Origin: Microcaldota archaeon
Lineage (GTDB): Archaea; Micrarchaeota; Micrarchaeia; Micrarchaeales; Micrarchaeaceae
Direction of reading: 5' to 3'
Assembly (NCBI GenBank): GCA_028867845.1
Contig: JAGWFU010000028.1
Span: forward strand, 1 to 6,608
Length of the DNA stretch: 6,608 nucleotides
Below the pieces are notes generated by a model. That model made no database searches. It was given only the letters and a program-made list of their open reading frames with translations, and was not told where the DNA came from. The position numbers and the translations under genes were made by a program. Position 1 is the first letter of the stretch. Every line of letters starts with the position of its first letter. Shown piece after piece: positions 1 through 6,215 of the stretch.

Positions 1-1799
1 TCCACCGCGAGGCTCTTCGGCATGTACTCGCTCAGCACTATTGCCCTCTCCGCATCGCTAACCAGCACCGATTCCGACAGCCTCGACTTGGCGCTCGCCT
101 CCGCCATCCTGATAAGTCCCTCTATCTGCCTGGGCGTTATCGGCACTACTCCTGTCTTGGCTCCTATCGCCCTAAGCTCAAGGTAGTAATCCTGTATCTT
201 CTTCGATGCCTCCTCGCTCAGCCTCGGGTGTATTCCCCTCCTTGCGTACGCGATGTACTTCCTTATCAGCTCCCTCTCAACGGGGGGCGCCTCCACCTGC
301 TCGTACTCCTTCATCTCCAGCAGCTTTGCTCCCGCCGCGCCGTGCTGGAGCAGTATGTGGTGGGCTATGTTCCTGTCCTGCTCGGGATCCATTGTGTCCT
401 TAATTGGGAATATCAGGTCGAACCTCGATAGCAGTGTCGGTGGTATGTCGAACTGCTCCGATGGATATATGTTGGGGTCGAACCTTCCGTACTTCGGGTT
501 CGCCGCCGCAAGCACCGCGGCCTTCGCTGTGAAGGTCGCTATTATTCCCGCCTTGGCCACGCTGATGGTTTGGGACTCAAGCGCCTCGTGCAAGGCCGCC
601 CTGTCCTCGTCCCCTATCTTGTCGAACTCGTCAATCGCAACGACTCCGCCGCTTCCCAGGACCAGCGCGCCCGCCTTGAGCGTCCATCCGCCCTCTGAGA
701 ACTCGTCCCTCTCCGCCACTGCTGTCATTCCCCCTCCAGTGACCGACTTTCCGCTGACGTAGATTCCCTTAGGCACCAGCCTCGAGACGGCCTGCAGCAC
801 CCTCGTCTTTGCGCTTCCCGGGTCTCCTATTAGCAGTATGTGCATGTCGCTCCTCACCGGCGCGCCGTCCACAAGGGTCTTCCCCATTGTGCCCCCGAAC
901 AGTTGGAGCGTAACCGCCTGCTTTATCTCCTCGAATCCATAGATGGACGGCGCTATCGACTTAGCTATCTTCTCGAAGACGAGAGGGTCGCTCGACAAAT
1001 CTCTTATCTGCCTCTCCTCCTCCTCGCTGATCGGTATGTCGGTGAACTCCTTCTGTCTCGGCACTATCGAGACCGTGTCTAGGAACATCGTGTAGAGGTT
1101 CCTCTCAGTCTTGCCCCTTGAGTTCTTCCTAGGCCTTATCCTCAGTATGCCCGTAAGCTCTATCCTGTCTCCAGGTATGACCGTGTTGACAAGGTCGTCC
1201 TCTATCCAGACCTCGAGCTGCCAAGTCGGCGTGTTCCCCTTGAGCCTCTCAAGGGGGTCCTGAACGGCGATCTTCTGGAGGTTGGTGAACTGCGACTCCT
1301 TCGGGTCCTGCTTCAGCGACTTCCTCTTGCACTGGTCGCATACCTCCGGCACTTCGTCTTTGTCTATCCTAAGTTTGTAAGTAGCCCCGCAGTACGTGCA
1401 CTTGTAGAATCCGACCTTGACCTTGGGGTTTATCTCCGACCTCTTGACTATCAGGCCGTCGAGCAGTATCATCTTTCCTATGAAGTTGGATCCTACGTCC
1501 TGGACCAGAGGCGCGTTGATCGTCTGGCCGAAGAACCTGACGTGCGGCTCCTTGCCCTTCAGGTCGACGTCCACGAACTTGTCCTTGAGCGCCACAGATG
1601 CGGCCTCGATTATCGGGTCAGGATTCTGAATCAGCTCGCTCGCTATCTCGGGGTCGAACTTGCTGAGCTCCTTTACGTCCACCATTATGCTTATCCTGTC
1701 CGGGAACGAGATCGCAAGCTCCTCTATGGCCTCCTTGTAGTAGCTCTCGAGGAACTCGTCGAACTTGCGCTTCATGCTCTCCTCTTCAGCGCTGCCCAT
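1..1799 (-). CDS. mcm: Replicative DNA helicase MCM (3' end beyond window)
   Basis: Archaeal minichromosome maintenance protein, the hexameric ATP-driven 3'-5' helicase that unwinds DNA at the replication fork. I translated 599 residues from the ATG at 1799-1797; an in-frame TGA lies just upstream, and a G-rich Shine-Dalgarno site precedes the start. The domains run in the usual order. The N-terminal domain has a zinc site of two CxxC pairs (C134/C137 and C154/C157), followed by the OB region to about residue 255. The AAA+ core has Walker A GDPGSAKT (325-332, K331), Walker B VVAIDEFDK (386-394, D390/E391), a pre-sensor-1 hairpin with K416, sensor 1 N434 in AANPKYGRFD, and the arginine finger R459 in LLSRFD. 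All key residues are present and no intein interrupts Walker A. Archaeal MCMs are usually about 650-700 residues, so roughly the last 60-100 residues, including the winged helix, lie left of the window. It is divergent from metG. Identity is very secure. Confidence 0.97.
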   Translation of the reverse strand, partial: MGSAEEESMKRKFDEFLESYYKEAIEELAISFPDRISIMVDVKELSKFDPEIASELIQNPDPIIEAASVALKDKFVDVDLKGKEPHVRFFGQTINAPLVQDVGSNFIGKMILLDGLIVKRSEINPKVKVGFYKCTYCGATYKLRIDKDEVPEVCDQCKRKSLKQDPKESQFTNLQKIAVQDPLERLKGNTPTWQLEVWIEDDLVNTVIPGDRIELTGILRIRPRKNSRGKTERNLYTMFLDTVSIVPRQKEFTDIPISEEEERQIRDLSSDPLVFEKIAKSIAPSIYGFEEIKQAVTLQLFGGTMGKTLVDGAPVRSDMHILLIGDPGSAKTRVLQAVSRLVPKGIYVSGKSVTGGGMTAVAERDEFSEGGWTLKAGALVLGSGGVVAIDEFDKIGDEDRAALHEALESQTISVAKAGIIATFTAKAAVLAAANPKYGRFDPNIYPSEQFDIPPTLLSRFDLIFPIKDTMDPEQDRNIAHHILLQHGAAGAKLLEMKEYEQVEAPPVERELIRKYIAYARRGIHPRLSEEASKKIQDYYLELRAIGAKTGVVPITPRQIEGLIRMAEASAKSRLSESVLVSDAERAIVLSEYMPKSLAV

Positions 1800-1804
1800 A
1801 TAGT

Positions 1805-1810
1805 CCCCCC
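1805..1810 (-). promoter_or_regulatory. Shine-Dalgarno site of mcm
   Basis: A run of six G on the minus strand (AAGGGGGGACTAT before the ATG) ends five bases upstream of the mcm start. It can pair with the CCUCC of the 16S rRNA 3' end and supports the ATG at 1799 over the in-frame ATG at codon 9. Confidence 0.6.
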
Positions 1811-1820
1811 TTAGAAATCA

Positions 1821-1837
1821 TCTACCAGCTTCTACCA
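1821..1837. repeat. Short direct repeat, 10-bp phase, in mcm leader
   Basis: TCTACCA occurs at 1821-1827 and again at 1831-1837, exactly 10 bp apart, about one turn of B-DNA. It lies between mcm and its proposed TATA region. Two 7-mers could arise by chance; a role as a binding site is inference only. Confidence 0.35.
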
Positions 1838-1860
1838 CAGTTCCCCCCGGTATACGCTAA

Positions 1861-1876
1861 TAATAAATAATAGTAA
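1861..1876 (-). promoter_or_regulatory. Candidate TATA region of mcm
   Basis: On the minus strand this A/T-only stretch reads ACTATTATTTATTA. Its centre is about 67 bases upstream of the mcm ATG. With the usual archaeal TATA-to-start distance of about 25 bases, transcription would begin near 1840 and leave a leader of about 40 bases. It is a weak match with no clear BRE, inferred only from composition and spacing. Confidence 0.35.
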
Positions 1877-1884
1877 AACCGTAG

Positions 1885-1894
1885 CTTATTAAAG
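1885..1894 (+). promoter_or_regulatory. Candidate TATA box of metG
   Basis: CTTATTAAAG is centred about 52 bases upstream of the proposed metG start at 1941. A start of transcription near 1915 would give a leader of about 25 bases carrying the GGTG ribosome-binding motif at 1932-1935. The call rests on position and A/T content only. Confidence 0.4.
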
Positions 1895-1940
1895 GACTGA
1901 AGAAAACTGCGATTACTGTAAGTTCAGGTCTGGTGTTTTG

Positions 1941-3584
1941 TTGAAGACAATAGTGACGTCGGCGCTGCCGTACTCTTACTCCATGCCCCACCTGGGCAAC
2001 TTTACCGGTTCGGTCCTTCCCGCCGATGTTTACTTCAAGTACCTTATGATGAGGGGCGAGGACGCCATCTTCATATGCGGCTCGGACCAGCACGGCACCC
2101 CGATAGAGCTCAAGGCGATCAAGGAGAAGCTGGAGCCCGAGGCGCTCGCGGACCTGATACACGGCCAGATCAAGGATGCGTTCCACGACTTCGGCTGCAC
2201 CTTCACCCATTACGGGAAGACACACTCAGAGGCCAACAGAAGGGTGGTCGGCCAGTTCTTCGACGCGCTCAACGCAAACAAGTACATAGTGGAGCAGGCG
2301 AGCACGCAGCCATACTGCGCCAACGACAGGAGGTTCCTAACCGACAGGCTGATAGAGGGCACCTGCCCCTACTGCAAGAGCAACGAGGCAAGGGGGGATC
2401 AGTGCAACAACTGCGGCAAGTTGCTCACTCCTAGCCAGATAATAGACCCGCACTGCAACATATGCGGTAAGAGCGACATCACATTCAAGACCGTGAAGAA
2501 CCTCGCAATCGCGCTCGACAAGCTCCAGAGCGGGATAAAGAAGTTCATAACTTCCGAATCAAAGAACGACTGGACAAAGAACGCGGTGAACAAGTCGCTC
2601 AGCTACGTTGACGAGGGGCTGAAGCCAAGGGACATAACCAGGCACATGAAGTGGGGGTTCCCTGTGCCGCTCAAGGGGTTCGAGGACGCGGTGTTCTATG
2701 TCTGGTTCGACGCTATTCTAGGCTACATAGGAATAACCAAGGAGTGGGACGAGAAGAGGTGTGACGAGTACTGGAAAGATGCTGACACCAGGATAGTCCA
2801 CTTCATGGGCAAGGACAACATAGAGTTCCACACCCTGATGTGGCCGGGCGTGCTGCTCGGTTCGAACCTCGGATACAGGATGCCGACTACGATAAGAGCC
2901 TCCGAGTATCTCACATCGAAGCAGGTCAAGTTCTCTAAGAGCAAGGGAGTTGGCCTAACGATAGACAAGGCTCTTGAGATAATGGGGCCCGACTACTGGA
3001 GGTTCGTGCTGATGTACATCTACCCGGAGACAGCTGACAGCGAGTTCACCATAGACCTATTCGTTGAGGTGGTCAACAAGATAATGAACGGGAAGGTGGG
3101 CAACCTCGTGAACCGCGTGCTTACTATAGCAGCGAGCAACAAGGCACTCATAACAAAGTCGAATCCAGGCAAGTACGAGGCAGAGGTAGAGAAGATGACA
3201 AAGAGATACCTGGAGCACTTCGACAGGTTCGGGCTGAGGGAGGCGCTGCATGATCTTGTCGCACTTGCTGACTATGGCAACGAGTTGATGAGCACCACTG
3301 AGCCGTGGAAGCTGGCTAAGATAGCGGCAGAGAGCAAGGATGCCGCCTCCGAGTTCTCATCGATAATGAACGCGCTGATCGATATAATATACAAGCTGGG
3401 CATAATGCTCCATCCGTTTGCGCCCTCTGCCAGCACAGCCGCAACATCGTACTTCGGGATAACTGGCCAGCCCCACATAAGGATGTTCGGCACTCCCCAT
3501 GAGATCAACTACTCGATGGAGATAAAGCCGATATTTGGCAAGATAACTGATGCGCAGATAGAGATGCTTGAGAAGTATACCTGA
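1941..3584 (+). CDS. metG: Methionyl-tRNA synthetase (catalytic/alpha chain)
   Basis: Class I aminoacyl-tRNA synthetase that activates methionine with ATP and charges tRNA-Met, initiator and elongator, in the cytoplasm. Numbered from TTG 1941 (547 residues), it has the HIGH-type motif HLGN (17-20) after TSALPY, the KMSKS-type loop KFSKS (330-334), and a zinc-knuckle insertion with CxxC pairs at C142/C145, C155/C158 and C172/C175. The methionine-pocket segment is VWFDAILGY (254-262). An alpha-helical anticodon-binding domain follows to the C-terminus. There is no C-terminal OB-fold; that is encoded by the convergent neighbour. The start is TTG at 1941 or the adjacent TTG at 1938. I prefer 1941 because GGTG at 1932-1935 is then five bases away; no ATG lies between it and the in-frame stop at 1890. 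One oddity is Ile259, where E. coli MetRS has pocket residue Pro257 (by-eye alignment). Confidence 0.96.
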   Translation: MKTIVTSALPYSYSMPHLGNFTGSVLPADVYFKYLMMRGEDAIFICGSDQHGTPIELKAIKEKLEPEALADLIHGQIKDAFHDFGCTFTHYGKTHSEANRRVVGQFFDALNANKYIVEQASTQPYCANDRRFLTDRLIEGTCPYCKSNEARGDQCNNCGKLLTPSQIIDPHCNICGKSDITFKTVKNLAIALDKLQSGIKKFITSESKNDWTKNAVNKSLSYVDEGLKPRDITRHMKWGFPVPLKGFEDAVFYVWFDAILGYIGITKEWDEKRCDEYWKDADTRIVHFMGKDNIEFHTLMWPGVLLGSNLGYRMPTTIRASEYLTSKQVKFSKSKGVGLTIDKALEIMGPDYWRFVLMYIYPETADSEFTIDLFVEVVNKIMNGKVGNLVNRVLTIAASNKALITKSNPGKYEAEVEKMTKRYLEHFDRFGLREALHDLVALADYGNELMSTTEPWKLAKIAAESKDAASEFSSIMNALIDIIYKLGIMLHPFAPSASTAATSYFGITGQPHIRMFGTPHEINYSMEIKPIFGKITDAQIEMLEKYT

Positions 3585-3911
3585 TTATCTTACCTTGCTT
3601 CCCGGCGGCAGCTCCTTCTCCGGCGTAAGCAGGCAGACGTTTGTTCCATCATCTGCAGCAAGTATCATCCCCTCTGACACGAAACCTGCCACGCTCTTTG
3701 GGTCCAGGTTCGCTATTACTGCAATGCTCTTCCCCATCAGCTGCTCCTTCGTGTAGAAGTCCTTTATGCCGGCGGCTATGTTCTTTATCCCCAGCTCGCC
3801 GAGGTCCACCTTCAGCCTGTAGATCGGCTTCCTCGCGCCCTCAAGGTCCTCAACCTCGACAATCCTGCCTATGCGTATGTCGAATTCGGAGAACTGGGTT
3901 ATAGAGGGCAT
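3585..3911 (-). CDS. MetRS beta / CsaA-like tRNA-binding OB-fold protein
   Basis: A 108-residue stand-alone tRNA-binding domain of the EMAP-II/Arc1p/MetRS C-terminal family, which binds tRNA without strict sequence specificity and in many species is fused to MetRS. The whole protein is the domain: FDIRIGRIVEVE (10-21) forms the first OB strand, followed by ARKPIYRLKVDLGE (26-39), AAGIKDFY (46-53), VIANLDP (65-71), the family signature SEGMILAA (79-86) and the end LLTPEKELPPGSK. The ARKP-Y segment resembles the chaperone CsaA, whereas the AGIKDFYT and SEGMILAA parts are MetRS-beta-like, so a MetRS partner is the better call. Its ATG overlaps the stop of the upstream gene by 13 bases, with GGTGG four bases before the start. 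This suggests translational coupling. Its TAA directly abuts the metG TGA on the other strand. Confidence 0.88.
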   Translation of the reverse strand: MPSITQFSEFDIRIGRIVEVEDLEGARKPIYRLKVDLGELGIKNIAAGIKDFYTKEQLMGKSIAVIANLDPKSVAGFVSEGMILAADDGTNVCLLTPEKELPPGSKVR

Positions 3912-4246
3912 GAGCCACCAAGCCTTGCTTTACTGTTGAACTTTCTCAGGTCTATGGCCGGTTTTTGCTCAACCGCCGTCTCCCTTTGGCATACTGTCTC
4001 AGTAAGCCCCCTGGGCACGCCACGCACCATAGGGGGGTCGTCCTTGAATAGCTCCCTGACGTAATCGTCAACTTCAGACTGAGTTCGCGCCACTTTTATC
4101 ACCTTCCCTTCATGGACAGCAATGTAGCGACCGGCATACTGGCTCAGCAACGAATCGGCATTCTCCTTTATGTACCTTGAATTTTCAGCATAAGCTTTCA
4201 TTACCGTAACGTAATCCGTTTGCTTACCTGCGTTGAACTTCTTCAT
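3899..4246 (-). CDS. DUF5678-like protein of unknown function
   Basis: A 115-residue soluble protein. Residues about 33-78 (LLSQYAGRYIAVHEGKVI, then SEVDDYVRELF, then PMVRGVPRG) fit the layout of the small archaeal/bacterial DUF5678 family: a Tyr-Ala-Gly-Arg/Lys-aromatic-Ile/Val-Ala-Val strand, a Gly-Lys-Val turn, a helix, and a closing strand ending in VP. Residues 1-32 are a charged helical leader, and 80-115 form a polar tail without recognisable motifs. There is no signal peptide or membrane segment. The match is from memory of the family pattern, and the family has no assigned function that I know of. It is the first gene of a two-gene unit and overlaps the tRNA-binding gene by 13 bases, so a link to tRNA charging is possible but unproved. 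No clear Shine-Dalgarno site precedes its ATG; the transcript may be leaderless or nearly so. Confidence 0.75.
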   Translation of the reverse strand: MKKFNAGKQTDYVTVMKAYAENSRYIKENADSLLSQYAGRYIAVHEGKVIKVARTQSEVDDYVRELFKDDPPMVRGVPRGLTETVCQRETAVEQKPAIDLRKFNSKARLGGSCPL

Positions 4247-4274
4247 GCAAATCAGTTATAAAGGCTTCTTTTGG

Positions 4275-4288
4275 CTTAATTAATAAAG
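4275..4288 (-). promoter_or_regulatory. Candidate TATA box of the DUF5678-like/tRNA-binding unit
   Basis: On the minus strand the sequence reads CTTTATTAATTAAG, preceded by ACAAAAG, which is BRE-like. Its centre is about 36 bases upstream of the ATG at 4246, so transcription would start only about 10 bases before that ATG. This agrees with the absence of a Shine-Dalgarno site. Confidence 0.5.
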
Positions 4289-4341
4289 CTTTTGTCTGAA
4301 AATCCCCGGCAATCAGAAGCCTATAATAATGTATCTGGGGC

Positions 4342-4351
4342 AATATTATAT
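4342..4351 (+). promoter_or_regulatory. Candidate TATA box of the rps8e operon
   Basis: AATATTATAT is centred about 40 bases upstream of the S8e ATG at 4386. Transcription starting about 25 bases downstream, near 4372, would give a leader of about 14 bases that just contains the GTGAT ribosome-binding motif. A second A/T patch at 4321-4330 (CTATAATAAT) is a weaker alternative. Confidence 0.5.
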
Positions 4352-4376
4352 CGTCAATAATTTCTTATCAGCGTAA

Positions 4377-4381
4377 GTGAT
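4377..4381 (+). promoter_or_regulatory. Shine-Dalgarno site deciding the S8e start
   Basis: GTGAT matches part of the archaeal consensus GGTGATC and lies four bases before ATG 4386. The GTG in it is in frame with S8e and could be misread as a start codon three codons upstream; its place at an ideal ribosome-binding distance argues that it is the SD instead. Confidence 0.6.
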
Positions 4382-4385
4382 AAAA

Positions 4386-4778
4386 ATGAGCCAGTTCGGA
4401 TCGCAGATACACAGGAAGTCCAACACCAAGTCGTCGGGCAGCGGAAAGAAGACAATAAAGTTCAGGGACAAGAGGAGGTCGGAGATGGGAAACTACTTCT
4501 CCGCCACCAAGGTCTCGGAGAAGGACGCAAAGACACCGATAAGGAGGAGGGGCGGCAACGAGTCCGTTAGGCTGAAGCATGCGGCTACCGCCAACGTGCT
4601 CACCAAGACCGGCTACAAGAAGGCGAAGATAACCGGAGTCGCCGAGAGCAAGGACAACAGGAACTTCGCCAGGCAGGCGATAATCACAAAGGGCTCGCTA
4701 ATAGCGACCGAGCTCGGCAACGCGGTGGTGCTCAACAGGCCGGGACGTGAGGGCTTCATAAACGCGAGGCTCGTCTAG
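4386..4778 (+). CDS. rps8e: 30S ribosomal protein S8e
   Basis: Small-subunit ribosomal protein of the S8e family, present in archaea and eukaryotes. The 130 residues match the usual archaeal length of about 125-130. The N-terminal third is a basic, low-complexity rRNA-binding extension rich in Ser, Lys and Arg. The family core follows: an RRRGGNESVRLKHA-type segment, then ATANVLTKTG, and the C-terminal signature IITKGSLIATELGNAVVLNR ending RPGREGFINARLV. The start is ATG 4386, not the in-frame GTG at 4377. It appears to lead an operon: the next start codon is eight bases after its TAG. In several archaea S8e is followed by SRP19; here it is not. Confidence 0.95.
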   Translation: MSQFGSQIHRKSNTKSSGSGKKTIKFRDKRRSEMGNYFSATKVSEKDAKTPIRRRGGNESVRLKHAATANVLTKTGYKKAKITGVAESKDNRNFARQAIITKGSLIATELGNAVVLNRPGREGFINARLV

Positions 4779-4786
4779 GTGTGATT

Positions 4787-5248
4787 GTGCCCATAAGGGT
4801 ATACGAATGCGAGAAGGCCGAGGTCGAGCAGCTCAAGAAGGCGCTGGAGTACGACCCCTACACTGATCCTAACATACTTCCGCCAAGCAAGTACACTGAG
4901 AAGGACATCAAGGCATTGCCAAAGGAGGAGCAGGAACTCGCTAAGAAGGAGGAGGCGGAGAGGGCAGAGAAGCTGAAGAAGCTGCGCGAGGACAAACTGC
5001 TGAACATAATATTCTGGAAGCAGGACTGCAGGCTGCGCGACGCTGGTTCCATCGGCGTCAGTGGAGACAAATTCTACTTATACATAAGTGCTCCTGATGA
5101 TTTCCTAAACGGCGCAGAGGAGAAGTTCAAGAGGGACTTCAAGAGCATCAAGAGGGCGCAGAAGGAGGATGAGGAGAAGTTCATAGCCACAATAGCGAAG
5201 GAGGAGGAGGTGGCCAACGCGGGCTTCGGGTCAATTTTCGGCGGTTGA
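4787..5248 (+). CDS. Unrecognised charged protein in the rps8e operon
   Basis: I do not recognise this 153-residue protein. It has three parts. Residues 1-35 form a short mixed region (PIRVYECE, then EYDPYTDPNILPPSKY). Residues about 37-72 are very rich in Lys and Glu and are probably one long helix or coiled coil. A compact module of about 45 residues (LLNIIFWKQDCRLRD, then GSIGVSGDKFYLYISA and PDDFLNGAEEKF) is followed by a second charged helix and a glycine-rich tail, GFGSIFGG. There is no signal peptide or membrane segment. The start is GTG 4787, with GGTG at 4778-4781 five bases upstream, overlapping the S8e stop; GTG 4781 would add two residues. Tight spacing on both sides implies cotranscription with rps8e and the carbamoyltransferase. 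It sits where SRP19 is found in some archaea but shows no SRP19 features that I can see. Confidence 0.85.
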   Translation: MPIRVYECEKAEVEQLKKALEYDPYTDPNILPPSKYTEKDIKALPKEEQELAKKEEAERAEKLKKLREDKLLNIIFWKQDCRLRDAGSIGVSGDKFYLYISAPDDFLNGAEEKFKRDFKSIKRAQKEDEEKFIATIAKEEEVANAGFGSIFGG

Positions 5249-5257
5249 GTTGAGCGA

Positions 5258-6172
5258 ATGGAGCACCTACTAAGCTCTATCGAACTATCAAAGGCATCGA
5301 TGCAGGAGATACTCAGGATTGCGGATGCTGCGCAAAAGGGCAAGTCGGTCCTGAAGGGACATCAGGTTCTAGTTCTACTTTTCGACGAGCCGTCCACCAG
5401 GACAAGGGTATCCTTCGAGGTCGCTATGGCTCGGCTCGGCGGTTCCTCGATTTACATAGACTCTCACACCTCACAGATCTCCAGGGGCGAGACCCTTGAG
5501 GATACGGCCAGGGTTATAAGCTCCTATGCTGACTTCATCGCTGTGAGGACCAACAATCAGGCCGACCTTGTGAGAATCGCCAAGGCATCGTCTGTCCCTG
5601 TAATCAATGCACTGACCCATCTGGAACACCCGACCCAGGCGCTTGCAGATGTGTACACTATAATAAAGAAGAAGGGCGGCATCAAGGGGCTCAAGATAGC
5701 GTTCATCGGGGACATAGCGCAGAACACCTGCAACTCCCTGATGCTCACATCAGTGAAGATGGGCGCAAGCTTCAGCCTAGTGGGCCCCAAGGGCTGCTCT
5801 CCTGACCCGAGATATCTCAAGGAGGCAAGGAAGTTCGGCAAGGTCGATGTGTCCAGCTCGCTCAAGGAGGGGCTGTCGGGCGCGGACGTGGTGTACACTG
5901 ACACGTTTGTGAGCATGGGCGACGAGCTTGTTGCAAGGAAGAAAGAGAAGATGTTCGCCACCTACCAGCTCAACTCACTGGCGCTCTCGTACGCGAAGAA
6001 AGATGCAATTGTGATGCACCCTCTGCCCGCGCACAGGGGCAAGGAGATAACATCAGACGTGATCGACGGGAAGAGGAGCCTGGTGTGGGAGCAGGCAAGG
6101 AGCAAGCTTGTTGTGGAGAAGGCGGTGCTGCTCTGGCTCTCCCGCCGCCGAGGAGGAAGCGTGAAGCGATAG
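5258..6172 (+). CDS. Ornithine carbamoyltransferase-like enzyme
   Basis: Member of the aspartate/ornithine carbamoyltransferase family, which moves the carbamoyl group from carbamoyl phosphate to an amino acceptor (ornithine to citrulline in OTCase). At 304 residues it has normal length. The carbamoyl-phosphate site is STRTR (46-50) in FDEPSTRTRVSFE, with R97 and HPTQ (124-127). QISRGETLEDTARV (73-86) and ALAD (128-131) look OTC-like. The acceptor domain has GDIAQNTCNSLML (151-163) and the OTC-type loop DTFVSMGDE (215-223), which favours ornithine over aspartate. Two deviations stand out: HPLPAHRG (254-261) has Pro255 where OTCases have the active-site Cys of HCLP, and Lys283 replaces the Arg in the usual AENR segment. 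The ATG lies nine bases after the previous stop, with only a weak GAG SD. No other arginine, pyrimidine or deiminase gene is in view, so the direction (biosynthetic or catabolic) and exact acceptor are open. Confidence 0.88.
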   Translation: MEHLLSSIELSKASMQEILRIADAAQKGKSVLKGHQVLVLLFDEPSTRTRVSFEVAMARLGGSSIYIDSHTSQISRGETLEDTARVISSYADFIAVRTNNQADLVRIAKASSVPVINALTHLEHPTQALADVYTIIKKKGGIKGLKIAFIGDIAQNTCNSLMLTSVKMGASFSLVGPKGCSPDPRYLKEARKFGKVDVSSSLKEGLSGADVVYTDTFVSMGDELVARKKEKMFATYQLNSLALSYAKKDAIVMHPLPAHRGKEITSDVIDGKRSLVWEQARSKLVVEKAVLLWLSRRRGGSVKR

Positions 6173-6180
6173 TTATATAT
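6173..6180 (+). promoter_or_regulatory. Candidate TATA box of the membrane-protein gene
   Basis: TTATATAT begins directly after the carbamoyltransferase TAG. Transcription about 25 bases downstream, near 6202, would leave a leader of about 14 bases before TTG 6216. This suggests that the last gene has its own promoter rather than only read-through. Confidence 0.5.
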
Positions 6181-6215
6181 CGCTTATCAGAGAAGATGGG
6201 AGCATTGACCTGTTC

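Noticed and set aside
253..762. Open frame of 169 codons on the plus strand
   Set aside because: It lies wholly antisense to the well-supported mcm gene, with Ser/Ala/Pro-rich low-complexity translation and no family features; it is a by-product of mcm codon bias.
803..830. Intein in the MCM Walker A motif, a known archaeal insertion site
   Set aside because: GDPGSAKTR is continuous, with no insertion.
1857..2225. Minus-strand open frame of 122 codons across the metG promoter and 5' end
   Set aside because: It runs antisense to the HLGN region of metG and shows no recognisable domain.
2075..2434. Plus-strand open frame of 119 codons inside metG
   Set aside because: Same strand but a different frame from metG; Arg/Gln-rich translation typical of a frame shadow.
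4377..4379. GTG as the start codon of rps8e
   Set aside because: It sits within a GTGAT Shine-Dalgarno motif four bases before an ATG, and S8e proteins are well explained from that ATG.
4787..5248. SRP19, expected after S8e in some archaea
   Set aside because: The length and charged-helix layout differ, and I could see no SRP19-type N-terminus or core motif.
5557..5961. Minus-strand open frame of 134 codons inside the carbamoyltransferase gene
   Set aside because: It is antisense to conserved OTC-family motifs and has no domain of its own.
5258..6172. Aspartate carbamoyltransferase (pyrB)
   Set aside because: HPLP is ATCase-like, but the SMG acceptor loop, ALAD, the PAHRG segment and the C-terminal VVEKAVLLWL pattern fit the ornithine branch better; no pyrI or other pyrimidine gene is nearby.
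6196..6198. ATG as the start of the last gene
   Set aside because: It is in a different frame and reaches a stop after seven codons.
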